Positions 9,252 to 19,263 of a stretch of 64,000 bases of DNA are shown one piece after another. Position numbers and translations under genes: made by a program. The stretch spans positions 372,001-436,000 of the forward strand of contig NZ_WUCC01000002.1 of assembly GCF_009807095.1 (NCBI RefSeq), given 5' to 3'. The notes below the pieces were generated by a model. The model worked only from the letters and a program-made list of their open reading frames with translations, was not told the DNA's origin and ran no database searches. The stretch's first letter is position 1. Each line of letters opens with the position of its first letter. The DNA is from Rathayibacter sp. VKM Ac-2754. GTDB taxonomy: Bacteria > Actinomycetota > Actinomycetes > Actinomycetales > Microbacteriaceae.

Positions 9252-9983
9252 CTAGTTCGACACGAGGGTGCCGAGCTGGGCCCCCCGGATGGCCTTGGCG
9301 ACGTTGCCGGCGGGCTCCATCCCGAAGACCTGCATCGGCATGCCGTTGTCCATGCAGAGGCTGAAGGCGGTCGAGTCGACGACCTTGAGGCCGCGCTGCA
9401 GCGCCTCCTGGTAGGTGAGGGTGTCGAGCTTCTTCGCGTCGGGGTTCGTCCGCGGGTCGGCGTCGTAGACGCCGTCGACACCGTTCTTGGCGACGAGCAC
9501 GACATCGGCGTGCGTCTCGAGAGCGCGCTGCGCGGCGACCGTGTCGGTCGAGAAGTACGGCAGGCCGGCTCCGGCGCCGAAGATGACGACGCGGCCCTTC
9601 TCCATGTGGCGGATCGCGCGGCGGGGGATGTAGGGCTCGGCGACCTGCGTCATCGCGATGGCCGACTGGACCCGCGTCTCCGCTCCGGCCTGCTCGAGGA
9701 AGTCCTGCAGGGCGAGGGCGTTCATCACGGTGCCCAGCATTCCCATGTAGTCGGCGCGGCCGCGGTCCATGCCGCGCTGCGAGAGCTCGGCACCGCGGAA
9801 GAAGTTGCCGCCGCCGACCACGACCGAGATCTCGACCTCGGTCGCCGCATCCGCGATCTCCCGCGCGAGAGCGCTGATGACATCCGGGTTGACACCCAGC
9901 GTCCCGGCTCCGAACGCCTCCCCCGACAGCTTCAGAAGCACCCTGCGGCGCTTGCCCGTCGTCATCGCATCCGTCTGCGTCAT
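9252..9983 (-). CDS. pyrH: UMP kinase
   Basis: The 243-residue amino-acid-kinase-fold enzyme phosphorylates UMP to UDP. Signature motifs are KLSGEAFG (phosphate loop), GGGNFFRG (UMP site) and [17 protein letters not shown] (nucleotide-binding region). The ATG has a GGAGG site 9 nt upstream. It lies between tsf and frr, the common bacterial arrangement, and is separated from tsf by a terminator. Confidence 0.97.
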   Translation of the reverse strand: MTQTDAMTTGKRRRVLLKLSGEAFGAGTLGVNPDVISALAREIADAATEVEISVVVGGGNFFRGAELSQRGMDRGRADYMGMLGTVMNALALQDFLEQAGAETRVQSAIAMTQVAEPYIPRRAIRHMEKGRVVIFGAGAGLPYFSTDTVAAQRALETHADVVLVAKNGVDGVYDADPRTNPDAKKLDTLTYQEALQRGLKVVDSTAFSLCMDNGMPMQVFGMEPAGNVAKAIRGAQLGTLVSN

Positions 9984-10043
9984 GGACGTTTCCTCCCGTA
10001 GACCCGTACAAACCTATCCCGCGCGGGACGCACCCGCGACCAC

Positions 10044-10108
10044 GCCCGGAGCACCCGACTCCGGGCAGAGCGAAGGGAGTCCGGGTCGACTGAACGACCC
10101 GGACTCCC
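10044..10108 (-). terminator. Tandem hairpins after tsf
   Basis: Directly after the tsf stop, a perfect 14-bp stem (10075-10108) is followed by a second 8-bp stem (10044-10066). They read as a rho-independent type stop for tsf without a long U tract, as is usual in high-GC actinobacteria. Confidence 0.75.
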
Positions 10109-10120
10109 CTCTTCAGCGTG

Positions 10121-10948
10121 TTAGGCGCCGACCTTGAAACGGGCGAAGCCCGAGACGGTCAGGCCCGCGTCGCTCAGCACCTTCGCGACGGACAGCTTGT
10201 TGTCCTTCGCGTAGTCCTGGTCGAGCAGGGCGACCTGCTTGAAGTACGCGTTGACGCGACCCTCGATGATCTTCGGGAGGGCGGCCTCGGGCTTGCCCTC
10301 GCCGCGCGAGATCTCCTCGACGATGCGACGCTCGTTGTCGACCTCGGCCTGCGGCACGTCCTCGCGCGACAGGTAGGTCGGGTTGGCGAACGAGATGTGC
10401 TGCGCCACGGAGCGAGCGGTCTCGGCGTCGTCACCCGAGTAGCCCACGACCACGCCGACCTGCGGGGGCAGGTCCTTGTTGGTCTTGTGCAGGTAGACGG
10501 CGAAGTGCTCACCGGTGACGCTGGCGACGCGGCGGAGCTCCACCTTCTCGCCGAGGATGGCGGCCTCGTCGTTGATGATGTCGGCGACGGTCTTGCCGCC
10601 GGCGGGGGCCGCGAGGGCCTCCTCGACGGTGGTCGCGCCGGCGGCGACGACCGCGGCGAGCACGGCGTCGGCGAGGGCGATGAACTTGGTGCCCTTGGCG
10701 ACGAAGTCGGTCTCGCACGCGAGCTCGATCATGGTCGCGACTCCGCCGTTCTCCGCGGCGGCGACGAGGCCCTCGCTGGTGGAGCGGTCGGCGCGCTTCG
10801 CGTTGCCCTTGGCGCCCTTGAGGCGGAGGATCTCCACTGCCTTGTCCAGGTCGCCGTCGGCCTCGACGAGAGCGTTCTTCGTGTCGACCATTCCGGTACC
10901 TAGCTGCTCGCGCAGCGTCTTGACGTCAGCGAGGCTGAAAGTAGCCAT
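10121..10948 (-). CDS. tsf: Translation elongation factor Ts
   Basis: The 275-residue EF-Ts recycles EF-Tu by exchanging GDP for GTP. The N-terminal UBA-like helices carry LREQLGTGMVDTKNAL, and the EF-Tu contact motif TDFVAKG follows. Length is normal. The gene follows rpsB, the usual order, and the two are separated by a strong hairpin, so tsf may be made partly by read-through or from its own promoter. Confidence 0.97.
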   Translation of the reverse strand: MATFSLADVKTLREQLGTGMVDTKNALVEADGDLDKAVEILRLKGAKGNAKRADRSTSEGLVAAAENGGVATMIELACETDFVAKGTKFIALADAVLAAVVAAGATTVEEALAAPAGGKTVADIINDEAAILGEKVELRRVASVTGEHFAVYLHKTNKDLPPQVGVVVGYSGDDAETARSVAQHISFANPTYLSREDVPQAEVDNERRIVEEISRGEGKPEAALPKIIEGRVNAYFKQVALLDQDYAKDNKLSVAKVLSDAGLTVSGFARFKVGA

Positions 10949-11048
10949 AGTTCTGCGAACTCCTTCGTGTTCTGCGGACCCCGGTCGCCGTCTCGGCGTG
11001 TCGGGCCCGCAGCGATTCTGTTACGGGGATGTCGTGCTGCTACCGAAC

Positions 11049-11088
11049 GGGGGCCGAACGTTCTGCATCCGCAGAACGTCCGACCCCC
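11049..11088 (-). terminator. Hairpin between rpsB and tsf
   Basis: A long stem of about 16 paired bases with a 4-nt loop (GGGGG...CCCCC ends, ACGTTCTGC core) lies 17 nt after the rpsB stop. It is likely a terminator or attenuator that sets the rpsB:tsf ratio. Confidence 0.7.
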
Positions 11089-11104
11089 GACTCAGGAGGT
11101 GGTG

Positions 11105-12094
11105 TCAGGCCTTGGCGGACTCGTCGGTCGAGGCCTCGGCGGGGGCGTCCTCGGTCGAGGTCTCCTCGGCGGCGGGCGCCTCGACGGACTCCTCGACGAC
11201 GAGCTCGTCGGCGGGGGTCTCGGCGTCGGCGACGGCCTCGTCGGCGGTCTCGGCCTCGGCGTCGGCGACCTTCTCGGTCTCGGCGCCGGCCTGCTCGTTC
11301 GGCTCCTCGACGGCGGCATCGGGGGTGCCCGACGTGAGCAGCTCCTTCTCCCACTCGGCGAGGGGCTCGACGGCGGAGACGTTGCCCTCGGCCTCGGGCT
11401 TCTGGTGACGCTGGATGAGGCCCTCGGCCGCGGCGTCGGCGATGATGCGGGTGAGCAGGCTCACCGAGCGGATCGCGTCGTCGTTGCCCGGGATCGGGTA
11501 CTGGACCTCGTCGGGGTCGCAGTTCGTGTCGAGGATGCCGATGACCGGGATGCCCAGCTTCTTGGCCTCGTCGATCGCGAGGTGCTCCTTCTTGGTGTCG
11601 ACGACCCAGAGGGCCGACGGCGTCTTCGAGAGGTTGCGGATTCCGCCGAGCGACTTGTGCAGCTTGTCGAGCTCGCGCTTCTTGATGAGGAGTTCCTTCT
11701 TCGTGAAGCCGCTCTTGGCGGTGTCGTCGAAGTCGAGCTCCTCGAGCTCCTTCATGCGCGCGAGGCGCTTGGAGACGGTCTGGAAGTTGGTCAGCAGACC
11801 ACCGAGCCAGCGCTGGTTGACGTAGGGCTGGCCGACGCGGGTCGCCTGCTCCGAGATCGCGTTCTGCGCCTGCTTCTTGGTGCCGACGAAGAGGATGGTG
11901 CCGCCGTGGGCGACCGTCTCCTTGACGAAGTCGTAGCTCTTGTCGATGTAGGCCAGCGACTGCTGGAGGTCGATGATGTAGCTGCCCGAGCGCTCGGTCA
12001 GGATGAAGCGCTTCATCTTCGGGTTCCAGCGACGGGTCTGGTGACCGAAGTGGACGCCGCTGTCGAGCAGCTGGCGCATGGTGACGACTGCCAT
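11105..12094 (-). CDS. rpsB: 30S ribosomal protein S2 with acidic C-terminal tail
   Basis: The start is the ATG of [18 protein letters not shown] at 12094. The S2 core ([17 protein letters not shown]-equivalent regions, [16 protein letters not shown]) spans about 260 residues. The remaining 70 or so form an Ala/Glu/Thr-rich acidic tail absent from most S2 proteins but common in Microbacteriaceae. Total length is 329. It binds near the head-body junction of the 30S subunit and helps S1 or mRNA docking. Confidence 0.96.
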   Translation of the reverse strand: MAVVTMRQLLDSGVHFGHQTRRWNPKMKRFILTERSGSYIIDLQQSLAYIDKSYDFVKETVAHGGTILFVGTKKQAQNAISEQATRVGQPYVNQRWLGGLLTNFQTVSKRLARMKELEELDFDDTAKSGFTKKELLIKKRELDKLHKSLGGIRNLSKTPSALWVVDTKKEHLAIDEAKKLGIPVIGILDTNCDPDEVQYPIPGNDDAIRSVSLLTRIIADAAAEGLIQRHQKPEAEGNVSAVEPLAEWEKELLTSGTPDAAVEEPNEQAGAETEKVADAEAETADEAVADAETPADELVVEESVEAPAAEETSTEDAPAEASTDESAKA

Positions 12095-12430
12095 GAGTCG
12101 TTCTCCTTGTCTCGGGGCTCGGGCGCACGACGGCGCCGAACTCCCGTTCGGTTGTCTGTGACGGCCGGTCGGCGCGTCACCCTGGCGCCCGGCGCGCTCC
12201 CGCCCGTCCGCGTGAGCGGAGGGACCGTGGGGAGCGGAGGCCGAATGGGCGCGCGTAGTCACCCCGACGAGCGAGGTGCTCCGGAGATTCTAGCACCTGC
12301 GCGGGTTCAGGCCGGGCTGCCGCTCGACCTGTGCATGTCCGGCTCGTGGAAACACGTTCGGCTCGCAGGAATCGAGGATTCCGACGAGCCGAACGTGATC
12401 TCGCGAGCCGGAGGTCGGCCCGCAGGTGAG
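12095..12430. other. 336-bp non-coding region upstream of rpsB, with a repeat
   Basis: No convincing gene is seen. The region should hold the rpsB promoter on its left side and a palindromic intergenic repeat (12338-12415) near the end of the transporter gene. Confidence 0.5.
12338..12415. repeat. GTTCGGCTCGCAGGAATC palindromic intergenic repeat, copy 1
   Basis: The arms GTTCGGCTCG and CGAGCCGAAC enclose GAATC...GATTC, and the unit is flanked on both sides by GGCTCG/GAGCCGG half-sites. The same unit recurs twice near 36.7-36.9 kb. It lies just past the 3' end of the MFS gene and could act as a terminator or nucleoid-binding repeat. Confidence 0.7.
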
Positions 12431-13894
12431 CTACTTGCGCGCGGACTTCATGACGGTGCGGATGTGCAGCGTGTCCATCTCCTCGAGCGAGCGGCCCTTC
12501 GTCTCGGGCACGAACATGAAGACGAAGACGAACGAGAGCGCCGCGAACGTCGCGTACAGGCCGTAGGCGAGAGTCAGTGAGACGTCCTGAGAGAGGATCG
12601 GGAACGTCACGGTGATCGCGAAGTTGGCGATCCACTGAGCCGAGGCGGCCAGGCCGAGAGCGGCGGCGCGGATGCGGTTCGGGAAGATCTCGCCGAGGAG
12701 CACCCAGACCAGCGGTCCCCAGGTCGCCCCGAAGAAGACGACGAAGGCGTTGGCCGAGACGAGGGCGATCGGGCCCCATGCGCCGGGCAGCGAGACGTCC
12801 TCGCCGCTGATCGTGGACTGGCTGAACGCGATCGCCATCAGCGCGAGCGAGATCGCCATGCCCGCGGAGCCGACCAGCAGCAGCGGCTTCCGGCCGACCT
12901 TGTCCACCAGGAAGATGGCGACGAAGGTGACGACGACGTTCACGACCGAGGTGAACACCGAGATCGCGAAGGAGTTGGACTCGTCGAAGCCGACCGCGCT
13001 CCAGAGCGAGGTCGAGTAGTAGAAGATCACGTTGATGCCGACGAACTGCTGGAACACCGACAGCAGGATGCCCACCCAGACGACCGGCAGGAGGCCCAGC
13101 GCCGGGCCGCGGAGGCTCGACTTCTGAGCGTTCTCGGCGTCCTCGTCGATCTTCTTCTGGATGTCGTTCAGGGCGTCATCGACCTCGTCACGCGGAGTGA
13201 CGGTCGCGAGCACCTTGCGCGCCTCCTCCTTCTTGCCGCGGGTCGCGAGGTAGCGCGGCGACTCCGGGAGCGTGAGCGCGAGCAGACCGTAGATCACCGC
13301 GGGGACGGCGCAGGCGATGAACATCCAGCGCCAGGCGGCCACGCCGAACCAGTACGGCTCGGAGGCGCCGTCGGCACCGTTCGCGATCAGGGTGTCCGAG
13401 AGCAGCGCGGCGAAGATGCCGAGCGTGATCGCGAGCTGCTGGAGCGAGGCGAGGGCCCCGCGGATCGCCTTCGGGGCGATCTCGGAGATGTAGGTCGGCG
13501 CGATGACCGAGGCGATGCCGATGCCCAGGCCGCCGACGACGCGCCACAGCACGAGGTCCCAGACGGCGAAGGCGGCGCCCGCTCCGATCGAGGAGACGAG
13601 GAAGAGGACCGCGCCGAGCAGCATCACCTTGATGCGGCCCCAGCGGTCGGCCAGACGCCCGGCCAGGTAGGCGCCGAGCGCGCAGCCGAGCAGGGCGGAC
13701 GCGACCGCGAAGCCGATCAGGGCGGCCGACAGCTCGAACTCGCCCTGCACCGCCTCGACCGCGCCGTTGACGACGGAGGAGTCGAAGCCGAAGAGGAATC
13801 CGCCGACCGCCGCCGCGATGGCGAGGCCGATCACCTTCCTCCGGAGTTTCGCCGCCGAGGGGTTCGGGGTGGTGTCAGATCGTCCGCTGGTCAT
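12431..13894 (-). CDS. Sugar-porter family MFS transporter
   Basis: The 487-residue protein has 12 predicted TM segments. Sugar-porter signatures are clear: GRLADRWGR between TM2 and TM3, PESPRYL after TM6, FQQFVGIN in TM7, DKVGRKPLL between TM8 and TM9, and PETKG at the C-terminus. It should import a sugar or polyol by proton symport. The exact substrate is unknown and no sugar-catabolic neighbour helps. The longer upstream open frame lacks support, so the ATG at 13894 is chosen. Confidence 0.9.
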   Translation of the reverse strand: MTSGRSDTTPNPSAAKLRRKVIGLAIAAAVGGFLFGFDSSVVNGAVEAVQGEFELSAALIGFAVASALLGCALGAYLAGRLADRWGRIKVMLLGAVLFLVSSIGAGAAFAVWDLVLWRVVGGLGIGIASVIAPTYISEIAPKAIRGALASLQQLAITLGIFAALLSDTLIANGADGASEPYWFGVAAWRWMFIACAVPAVIYGLLALTLPESPRYLATRGKKEEARKVLATVTPRDEVDDALNDIQKKIDEDAENAQKSSLRGPALGLLPVVWVGILLSVFQQFVGINVIFYYSTSLWSAVGFDESNSFAISVFTSVVNVVVTFVAIFLVDKVGRKPLLLVGSAGMAISLALMAIAFSQSTISGEDVSLPGAWGPIALVSANAFVVFFGATWGPLVWVLLGEIFPNRIRAAALGLAASAQWIANFAITVTFPILSQDVSLTLAYGLYATFAALSFVFVFMFVPETKGRSLEEMDTLHIRTVMKSARK

Positions 13895-14101
13895 GGTCGT
13901 CTCCGATTCTCGCCGCCGGTCGGGCGCTGGTCTCGCCCCGCTCCGGATCACAGGCACGTTACTCCCGGCTCGGAATCCACCGGGACGGGGTTGTGCTCCG
14001 CGCGATCCTCTTTCTCCTCCACAGTCCCCCGCCCAGCCGTCTTCTCCCCCGGTCGGGCCGCAGGTCGGTCGCGGCGCGGCTCGCACGGCCAGGGTGGGCG
14101 C

Positions 14102-15424
14102 ATGACCCCACCCCTCCTCCTCCGCCCGGGCGTGTTCCTGGTGCTCGCGCTGCTCGCTCCGATGCTCTGGACGCCGCCCGTCGCGGGGTTCTCGGTCGTC
14201 GCACCGTGGTCGGCGCCCGCTCACCGCTATGCGGCCGGGCACCGCGGGATCGATCTCGCGGCGCCGCCCGGAACCGCTGTCGCCGCGGTGGCGGCGGGGG
14301 TCGTGTCGTTCGCCGGTCCGGTGGTGGATCGCCCGGTGGTGAGCATCGAGCACGCTGACGGACTGGTGTCGAGCATCGAGCCGGTTCTCGCGACGGTGAC
14401 GAAGGGACAGGCGGTCGCCGCAGGCGAGGCGATCGGAGTCGTCGGGGCCGGCGGGCACTGCGACGGGTCGTGCGTGCATCTCGGCGTGCGCGAGAACGGG
14501 GAGTACGTCTCGCCGATGCGGTTCTTCGGCGGCATTCCGAGGGCGGTGCTGCTGCCGATGGACGACCTCGCGTCAGGCGCGCGGGTGCGCGAGCCGGTAG
14601 GCCTCGCGGATGCGCTCGGTCGAGACGTGCGTGTAGATCTGCGTGGTGCCGAGGCTGGCGTGACCGAGCATCTCCTGCACGGCACGGAGGTCGGCGCCGC
14701 CGTCGAGGAGGTGGGTGGCGGCGGTGTGCCGGAGGGTGTGCGGGCCGGAGGGCCCGGAGCCCTGGCCGCCGTCCAGGAGCCGGGAGACGACTCCGTAGAC
14801 GGTGCGCGGCGTCAGGCGGGCGCCGCGTCGTCCGAGGAGGAGGGCATCGGTGCGCTCGGCCCCCGCGGTGGCGAGGGTGGGGCGGGCGTTCTCGAGGTAG
14901 GCGACGAGCGCCTCCTTCGCGGGCACTCCGAAGGGGACGACGCGCTGCTTCGAGCCCTTTCCGGTGACGAGCACGGTGAGCCTGCTCAGGTCGAGGTCGG
15001 CGACGTCGATGGCGACCAGCTCCGAGACCCGGATCGCGGAGGCGTACAGCAGCTCGATGATCGCCAGATCGCGGATCGCGATCGGGTCGTCGGTAGCCCC
15101 CTGCGACGCGACGATGTCGATGACCTGCTCGGTCTGCGGCTGCGTGAGCACCCGCGGCAGCGACCGCCCACCCTTCGGTGTGCGCAGCCGTGCCGCGACG
15201 TCGGTGGCGAGGCGCTCGGAGCGGAGCACCCAGGAGGAGAAGGAGCGGACCGCGGCCGTGCGTCGGGCGAGCGTTGCCCTCGCCACTCCGGTCTGCGACT
15301 CGTGCCACAGCCAGTCGCGCAGCAGCTCGAGGTCGAGCTGCTGCAGGCGGTCGGCGTTCCTGGTCCTCGCGAACTCGACGAGCGTGGTGAGGTCGCCGCG
15401 ATAGCCCTTCGCAGTGGCGGGTGA
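14102..15424 (+). CDS. M23-type peptidase; frame reads on antisense to xerC
   Basis: A signal peptide (about residues 1-28, ending near VAGF) precedes a compact LytM/M23 domain: [15 protein letters not shown] with metal-ligand His and Asp, then [12 protein letters not shown] with the second His pair, ending around RAVLLP near residue 150 (base about 14555). Relatives I recall end there. Here no stop follows, and the frame continues 290 codons opposite xerC with composition typical of an antisense shadow. The real product may be about 440 residues, or the stop codon has been lost. Expected role: peptidoglycan endopeptidase or a degenerate relative outside the membrane. Confidence 0.55.
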   Translation: MTPPLLLRPGVFLVLALLAPMLWTPPVAGFSVVAPWSAPAHRYAAGHRGIDLAAPPGTAVAAVAAGVVSFAGPVVDRPVVSIEHADGLVSSIEPVLATVTKGQAVAAGEAIGVVGAGGHCDGSCVHLGVRENGEYVSPMRFFGGIPRAVLLPMDDLASGARVREPVGLADALGRDVRVDLRGAEAGVTEHLLHGTEVGAAVEEVGGGGVPEGVRAGGPGALAAVQEPGDDSVDGARRQAGAASSEEEGIGALGPRGGEGGAGVLEVGDERLLRGHSEGDDALLRALSGDEHGEPAQVEVGDVDGDQLRDPDRGGVQQLDDRQIADRDRVVGSPLRRDDVDDLLGLRLREHPRQRPPTLRCAQPCRDVGGEALGAEHPGGEGADRGRASGERCPRHSGLRLVPQPVAQQLEVELLQAVGVPGPRELDERGEVAAIALRSGG

Positions 15425-15493
15425 GAGCGAGCGCTCGTCGAGCACGTAGCGGAGGAAGTCGTCGACCGCCGCGGCGAGCGAATCGTCAGGCAT
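14573..15493 (-). CDS. xerC: Tyrosine recombinase XerC
   Basis: The 306-residue recombinase, with XerD, resolves chromosome dimers at dif. It has a SAM-like N-terminal domain (residues 1-90) and a catalytic domain with Arg in ASAIRVSE, Lys in GKGSKQR, HTLRH (H-x-x-R), and [13 protein letters not shown] containing the second His and nucleophile Tyr. Length and the dprA-adjacent position fit XerC rather than a phage integrase. Its start overlaps the phosphoesterase stop by 8 nt. Confidence 0.92.
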   Translation of the reverse strand: MPDDSLAAAVDDFLRYVLDERSLSPATAKGYRGDLTTLVEFARTRNADRLQQLDLELLRDWLWHESQTGVARATLARRTAAVRSFSSWVLRSERLATDVAARLRTPKGGRSLPRVLTQPQTEQVIDIVASQGATDDPIAIRDLAIIELLYASAIRVSELVAIDVADLDLSRLTVLVTGKGSKQRVVPFGVPAKEALVAYLENARPTLATAGAERTDALLLGRRGARLTPRTVYGVVSRLLDGGQGSGPSGPHTLRHTAATHLLDGGADLRAVQEMLGHASLGTTQIYTHVSTERIREAYRLAHPRA

Positions 15494-16418
15494 CGGGCAT
15501 CCGCGACCAGAGGTCGATGCGGCCCTGCTCGTCGAGCGCCTCGAGCTTCTCGATCAGGTCGGTGCCGAAGCGGGTCGCGATCGGAGCCGTCGCGGTCGGG
15601 ACGAGGGAGGTCGCGATCGTCTCGGGGTGGACGTGGACCAGCGAGAAGCTCTGGGCGCCGTCGATCCCGCGGAGCTCGCGCTCCGGAGCGCTGAGATCCA
15701 TCGTGTAGCTGGTCGCGCCGGCCACGAAGACGGGGATACCGGCGAAGGTCGCGGCCGTCGGGTAGTGCAGGTGCCCGCCGAGGATCGCGCGGACGTCGGT
15801 GCCGCGGATCACCTCCTCGAGGCGGTCCATCCCGCGGAGCTCGAGCACGGTCATCGCGCCGAGCGGAGTCGGCAGCGGCGGGTGGTGCAGGGCGAGGATC
15901 GTACCGAGCGGAGCCGGGGTCGCGAGCTCGTCGGCGAGCCTCTCGAGCTGGGCGTCGGTGAGCTCGCCGTGGTGGAAGCCGGGGACGGCGCTGTCGAGCG
16001 CGATGAGCCGGAGCCCGCCGAGGTCGACGACCTGGTCGATCGGGGCGTCGACTGCGCTGTCGCGCTCCTCGAGCAGGATGCGGCGGAAGGCGCGGCGCTC
16101 GTCGTGGTTGCCCATCACCCAGACGATCGGGCAATCGAAGCGGTCGCCCAGCGGGTCGAGGGCGGTACGGACGCGGCGGTACGCGTCCTCCTCCCCGCGG
16201 TCGGCGACATCGCCGGTCACGACGATCGCGTCGAGGGCTCCCCCGCGCTCCTCCAGCCGCTCGACGGCCTGCGCCAGGCGGGCGACGGTGTCGACCCGCC
16301 CGTACAGAGGTGCACCCTCCGCGAGGAAGTGCGTGTCGCTGAGGTGTGCGATGACGCGGTCGGCCGCCCTGAAGTGACCGAGCTGCGGCCTCGCCGTCCG
16401 TGCACTCTCGTCGCCCAT
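15486..16418 (-). CDS. Metallophosphoesterase (CpdA/GpdQ-like)
   Basis: The 310-residue protein carries the full dimetal phosphoesterase signature: HLSDTHF, GDVADRG, GNHDE, HHPP and GGHLH. It is cytoplasmic with no signal peptide. This set is shared by cAMP phosphodiesterases and glycerophosphodiesterases (class III), and the substrate cannot be chosen from sequence. The ATG at 16418 is preferred to longer frames because the phosphoesterase domain starts 25 residues later. It overlaps xerC by 8 nt. Confidence 0.85.
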   Translation of the reverse strand: MGDESARTARPQLGHFRAADRVIAHLSDTHFLAEGAPLYGRVDTVARLAQAVERLEERGGALDAIVVTGDVADRGEEDAYRRVRTALDPLGDRFDCPIVWVMGNHDERRAFRRILLEERDSAVDAPIDQVVDLGGLRLIALDSAVPGFHHGELTDAQLERLADELATPAPLGTILALHHPPLPTPLGAMTVLELRGMDRLEEVIRGTDVRAILGGHLHYPTAATFAGIPVFVAGATSYTMDLSAPERELRGIDGAQSFSLVHVHPETIATSLVPTATAPIATRFGTDLIEKLEALDEQGRIDLWSRMPDA

Positions 16419-16525
16419 GCCGCTCCCCTTCGCCGATGCGTCTTCAGCGTAGGGCGGACGACCGACACGGCCGGCGGGGCGCACGGTGCACGGACCACGA
16501 GCACGCCCGACCGACGCGCCTCCAC

Positions 16526-17728
16526 TCACCGCGGCACTGCCCGCCACCCTCCGTCGTCGCCGCGCTCGACGAAGCCGTCGGCGAGGAGCGCCCCGAGCAC
16601 GGAGAGCGCGTCGGCCACCGAGCAGCCCGCCTCGCGCGCGACCGACTCGGTGTCGTGCGCACCTCGCCCGCGCAGGGCGTCCATCAGCCGTGTCCCGGGC
16701 CCCGAGGGTTCTGCCGCTTCGACGCCCTGGTCTCGCACGCCCAGCAGTTCGAGGACGTCGGCCGTCGAGGTCACGCACGTCGCCGCGTACTCGCGGAGGA
16801 GACGGTGACAGCCCGCGGACGACGCACTCGTGACCGGTCCGGGAACCGTTCCCAGGGGGCGACCGAGCGCGGCCGCGTGCCCCGCGGTGTTCAGCGAACC
16901 GGAGCGAGCGCCGGCCTCGACGACCACCGTCGCGGCCGTCGACGCCGCGATCAGCCTGTTGCGCTGGAGGAATCGCCATCTCGTAGGTGTGGTGCCGGGC
17001 GGCACCTCCGTCACGACGGCGCTGCCCGGTGTCGCGATGATGCGGTGCAGCAGATCGGAGTGGGCGGTCGGATAGAGGCGATCGGCGCCGCCTGCGAGGA
17101 ACGCGACAGTATGGCCGCCCGTTCCCAGGGCGGCGCGGTGCGCGACCGCATCGATCCCGAAGGCGCCGCCCGAGACGACGAGCACCCCGCGGTCGGCGGT
17201 TCCCGCGGCGAGCTCGGCGGCGACGTGCTCGCCGTAGCCGGTCGCAGCCCTCGCTCCGACGAGTGCGAGCCGGCGGGGCGTCACGAGGGCGGCGGAGTCG
17301 CCGCGAATCCAGAGGACGAGCGGTGCATGGGGACCGAGGTCGTCCAGTGCCTCAGGCCATCCACTGGAACCCGGCACCAGCAGGTGCGCATCGAGCCGGT
17401 GGGCGATCTCGAGTCGTCGGCGGAGGAGCGCGCGGTCCACGCGGGGCCGCCACCGTCCGAGACCAGCGGAGAGTGCACTCAGCTCGAGTGGCGGCTCCTC
17501 GCTCGTCGCCAGGATGTCGGCGGCGGACGATGTGGTGATCACGTGGGCGAGGGCCGCGGCAGCCCCGATGCCGTCGATCAGCGTCGCGGCGACCGCGTCT
17601 CCCGGCTCGGCGAGCGAGCTCCAGGCGGCACGGGCCAGCGCCACGATCGGATCCACCTCGGATCCCTCAGTGAGCAGCGGACGGACCGCGCGGATCTCGG
17701 TCCGGTCGAAGAGCTCGGTGGTGCGCAT
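16526..17728 (-). CDS. dprA: DNA processing protein DprA
   Basis: At 400 residues, the protein has a Rossmann-like DprA core (ALVGARAATGYGEHVAAELA, VVSGGAFGIDAVAHRAAL, FLAGGADRLYP, RNRLIAASTAATVVVEAGARSG, GTVPGPV), preceded by a helical N-terminus and followed by a winged-helix DprA_WH domain (about residues 340-400). It loads RecA on incoming single-stranded DNA during transformation. Its ATG shares 1 nt with the comM stop. Confidence 0.93.
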   Translation of the reverse strand: MRTTELFDRTEIRAVRPLLTEGSEVDPIVALARAAWSSLAEPGDAVAATLIDGIGAAAALAHVITTSSAADILATSEEPPLELSALSAGLGRWRPRVDRALLRRRLEIAHRLDAHLLVPGSSGWPEALDDLGPHAPLVLWIRGDSAALVTPRRLALVGARAATGYGEHVAAELAAGTADRGVLVVSGGAFGIDAVAHRAALGTGGHTVAFLAGGADRLYPTAHSDLLHRIIATPGSAVVTEVPPGTTPTRWRFLQRNRLIAASTAATVVVEAGARSGSLNTAGHAAALGRPLGTVPGPVTSASSAGCHRLLREYAATCVTSTADVLELLGVRDQGVEAAEPSGPGTRLMDALRGRGAHDTESVAREAGCSVADALSVLGALLADGFVERGDDGGWRAVPR

Positions 17729-19263
17729 CACGCCGCACCTCCCCGCAGCACCAGGGCCCGGCCGAGGTGCGACGCCGTCGGTCGATCGACGTCGTCGAGG
17801 TCGGCGAGCGTCCAGCCCAGGCGGAGGACGCGGTCGTAGCCGCGCATCGTCACGAGCCCTCGCTCGAGTGCGCGGTCGAGCACGCGCGACTCGGAGGCGG
17901 ACGGGCGGTGCTCGCCCGAGCGGAGCCAGCTGCCGGCGACCTCGGCGTTGGTCGACCAGGGCGTCCTGCGCAGCCGCTCGGCGGCGCGACCGCGGGCCGC
18001 GACGACGCGGGCTCGCGCCTCGGCGGTCGTGAGGCCGGGCTCGTCGCGACGGGCCGCCAGCTGGGCGGCTCCGATCCTCCGGACCGTGAGCCGGATGTCG
18101 ACCCGGTCGAGCAGCGGACCGCTCAGCCGGGCGAGGTACCGACGACGCAGCGCGGGAGCGCAGGTGCAGGTCTCCCCCGGGATGCCGTGCCGCCCGCAGG
18201 GGCACGGGTTCGCCGCGAGCACGAGCTGCACCCGGGCCGGGAACTCCGCGACGGCGTTCGCGCGGTGGATGCGGATGACCCCGGACTCGAGCGGCTGACG
18301 GAGCGCATCGAGCGCCACCGCCGAGAACTCCGGAGCCTCGTCGAGGAAGAGGATGCCCCTGGTGGCGCGCGCGACGGCGCCCGGACGGATGCGTCCGCTG
18401 CCGCCTCCCACGATCGCCGCGGGCGACGCGGAGTGGTGCGGGCTCTCGAACGGCGGCCGCCGAACGAGGTCCCCGCCGGTCGGTTCGCCGGTCAGCGAGC
18501 GCATGCACGTCGCCTCCAGCGCCGCCTCGTCGTCGAGGTCGGGCAGGATGCCGGGCAGCCGTGACGCGAGCATCGTCTTGCCCGCGCCGGGCGGCCCGAG
18601 CAGGAACACGTGGTGACCGCCCGCCGCCGCGGCGATCATCGCCTCCGCCGCCTCCTCGTTGCCGATCACATCGGAGAAGTCGAGCCGCGACTCAGCCCGG
18701 ATCGGCGGCGCCGATACTGACGCCTCTTCGGGCAACACCGGCACCTCCCACTCCGCGCCGTGCCAGACCGCGGCCGCCGCGAGCGAGGACACCGCGATCA
18801 CCTCCACGCCGTCGACGAGCTCGGCCTCGAGCCGGTCGTCGGAGGGGACCATCACCCGTCGCCGCCCCTCGCGCGCCGCCGCGAGCACCGCGGGCAGCAC
18901 CCCCGGCACCGACCGCAGCCGGCCGTCGAGACCCAGCTCGCCCATGTGCACGACCGACGCGACCGACTCCGCGTTCACCTCCCCCAGCGCCGCCAGCGCC
19001 GCGAGCCCGATCGCGAGATCGAACGCCGACCCGTGCTTCGGCATCGCCGCCGGCGACAGGTTCACGGTGATCTTGTACTCCGAGATCACTGAACCGGAGT
19101 TGATCGCCGCCGACCGCACCCGCTCCTTCGCCTGCGACAGCGCCGCATCCGGCAGCCCGATGATCACCATCCCCGGCGTCCCGTCGGCCGAGTGCGCCTC
19201 CACCCCGACCACCGCGCCCGTGAAGCCCACGAGCCCGACCGACGACGTCCTCCCGATGCCCAT
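17728..19263 (-). CDS. comM: YifB/ComM Mg-chelatase-like AAA+ protein, probably mosaic
   Basis: The 511-residue protein has an N-terminal Lon-like fold domain, then an AAA+ domain with Walker A GPPGAGKT (about residue 220) and Walker B ILFLDEA (about 306-312), and a C-terminal Mg_chelatase_C domain. ComM helicase promotes branch migration in transformation. The start at 19263 overlaps the yraN stop by 1 nt. Bases 18335-18828 are duplicated with clear divergence at 32230-32723, and the copies part exactly at the Walker-B codons. The 5' half of this gene may therefore have come with the adjacent island. Confidence 0.93.
   Translation of the reverse strand: MGIGRTSSVGLVGFTGAVVGVEAHSADGTPGMVIIGLPDAALSQAKERVRSAAINSGSVISEYKITVNLSPAAMPKHGSAFDLAIGLAALAALGEVNAESVASVVHMGELGLDGRLRSVPGVLPAVLAAAREGRRRVMVPSDDRLEAELVDGVEVIAVSSLAAAAVWHGAEWEVPVLPEEASVSAPPIRAESRLDFSDVIGNEEAAEAMIAAAAGGHHVFLLGPPGAGKTMLASRLPGILPDLDDEAALEATCMRSLTGEPTGGDLVRRPPFESPHHSASPAAIVGGGSGRIRPGAVARATRGILFLDEAPEFSAVALDALRQPLESGVIRIHRANAVAEFPARVQLVLAANPCPCGRHGIPGETCTCAPALRRRYLARLSGPLLDRVDIRLTVRRIGAAQLAARRDEPGLTTAEARARVVAARGRAAERLRRTPWSTNAEVAGSWLRSGEHRPSASESRVLDRALERGLVTMRGYDRVLRLGWTLADLDDVDRPTASHLGRALVLRGGAA
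18335..18828 (-). repeat. Left copy of the comM duplication flanking the island
   Basis: This stretch (ComM residues about 146-310) matches 32230-32723 with scattered, mostly synonymous differences. A 20-bp block at its 3' end (18335-18354) is identical to 32230-32249 and beyond it similarity ends. Together the copies look like attachment-site flanks. Confidence 0.85.

Noticed and set aside
7179-10001. A 940-codon plus-strand open frame opposite the DivIVA-repeat gene, cdsA, frr and pyrH
   Set aside because: It is the mirror of four well-supported minus-strand genes. Its composition (Asp/Arg/Gly/Val-rich, no domains) is that of an antisense frame in GC-rich DNA.
14573-15493. The XerC gene as the integrase of the island
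   Set aside because: Its family signature, length and position next to core genes 4 kb away mark it as the housekeeping dimer-resolution recombinase.
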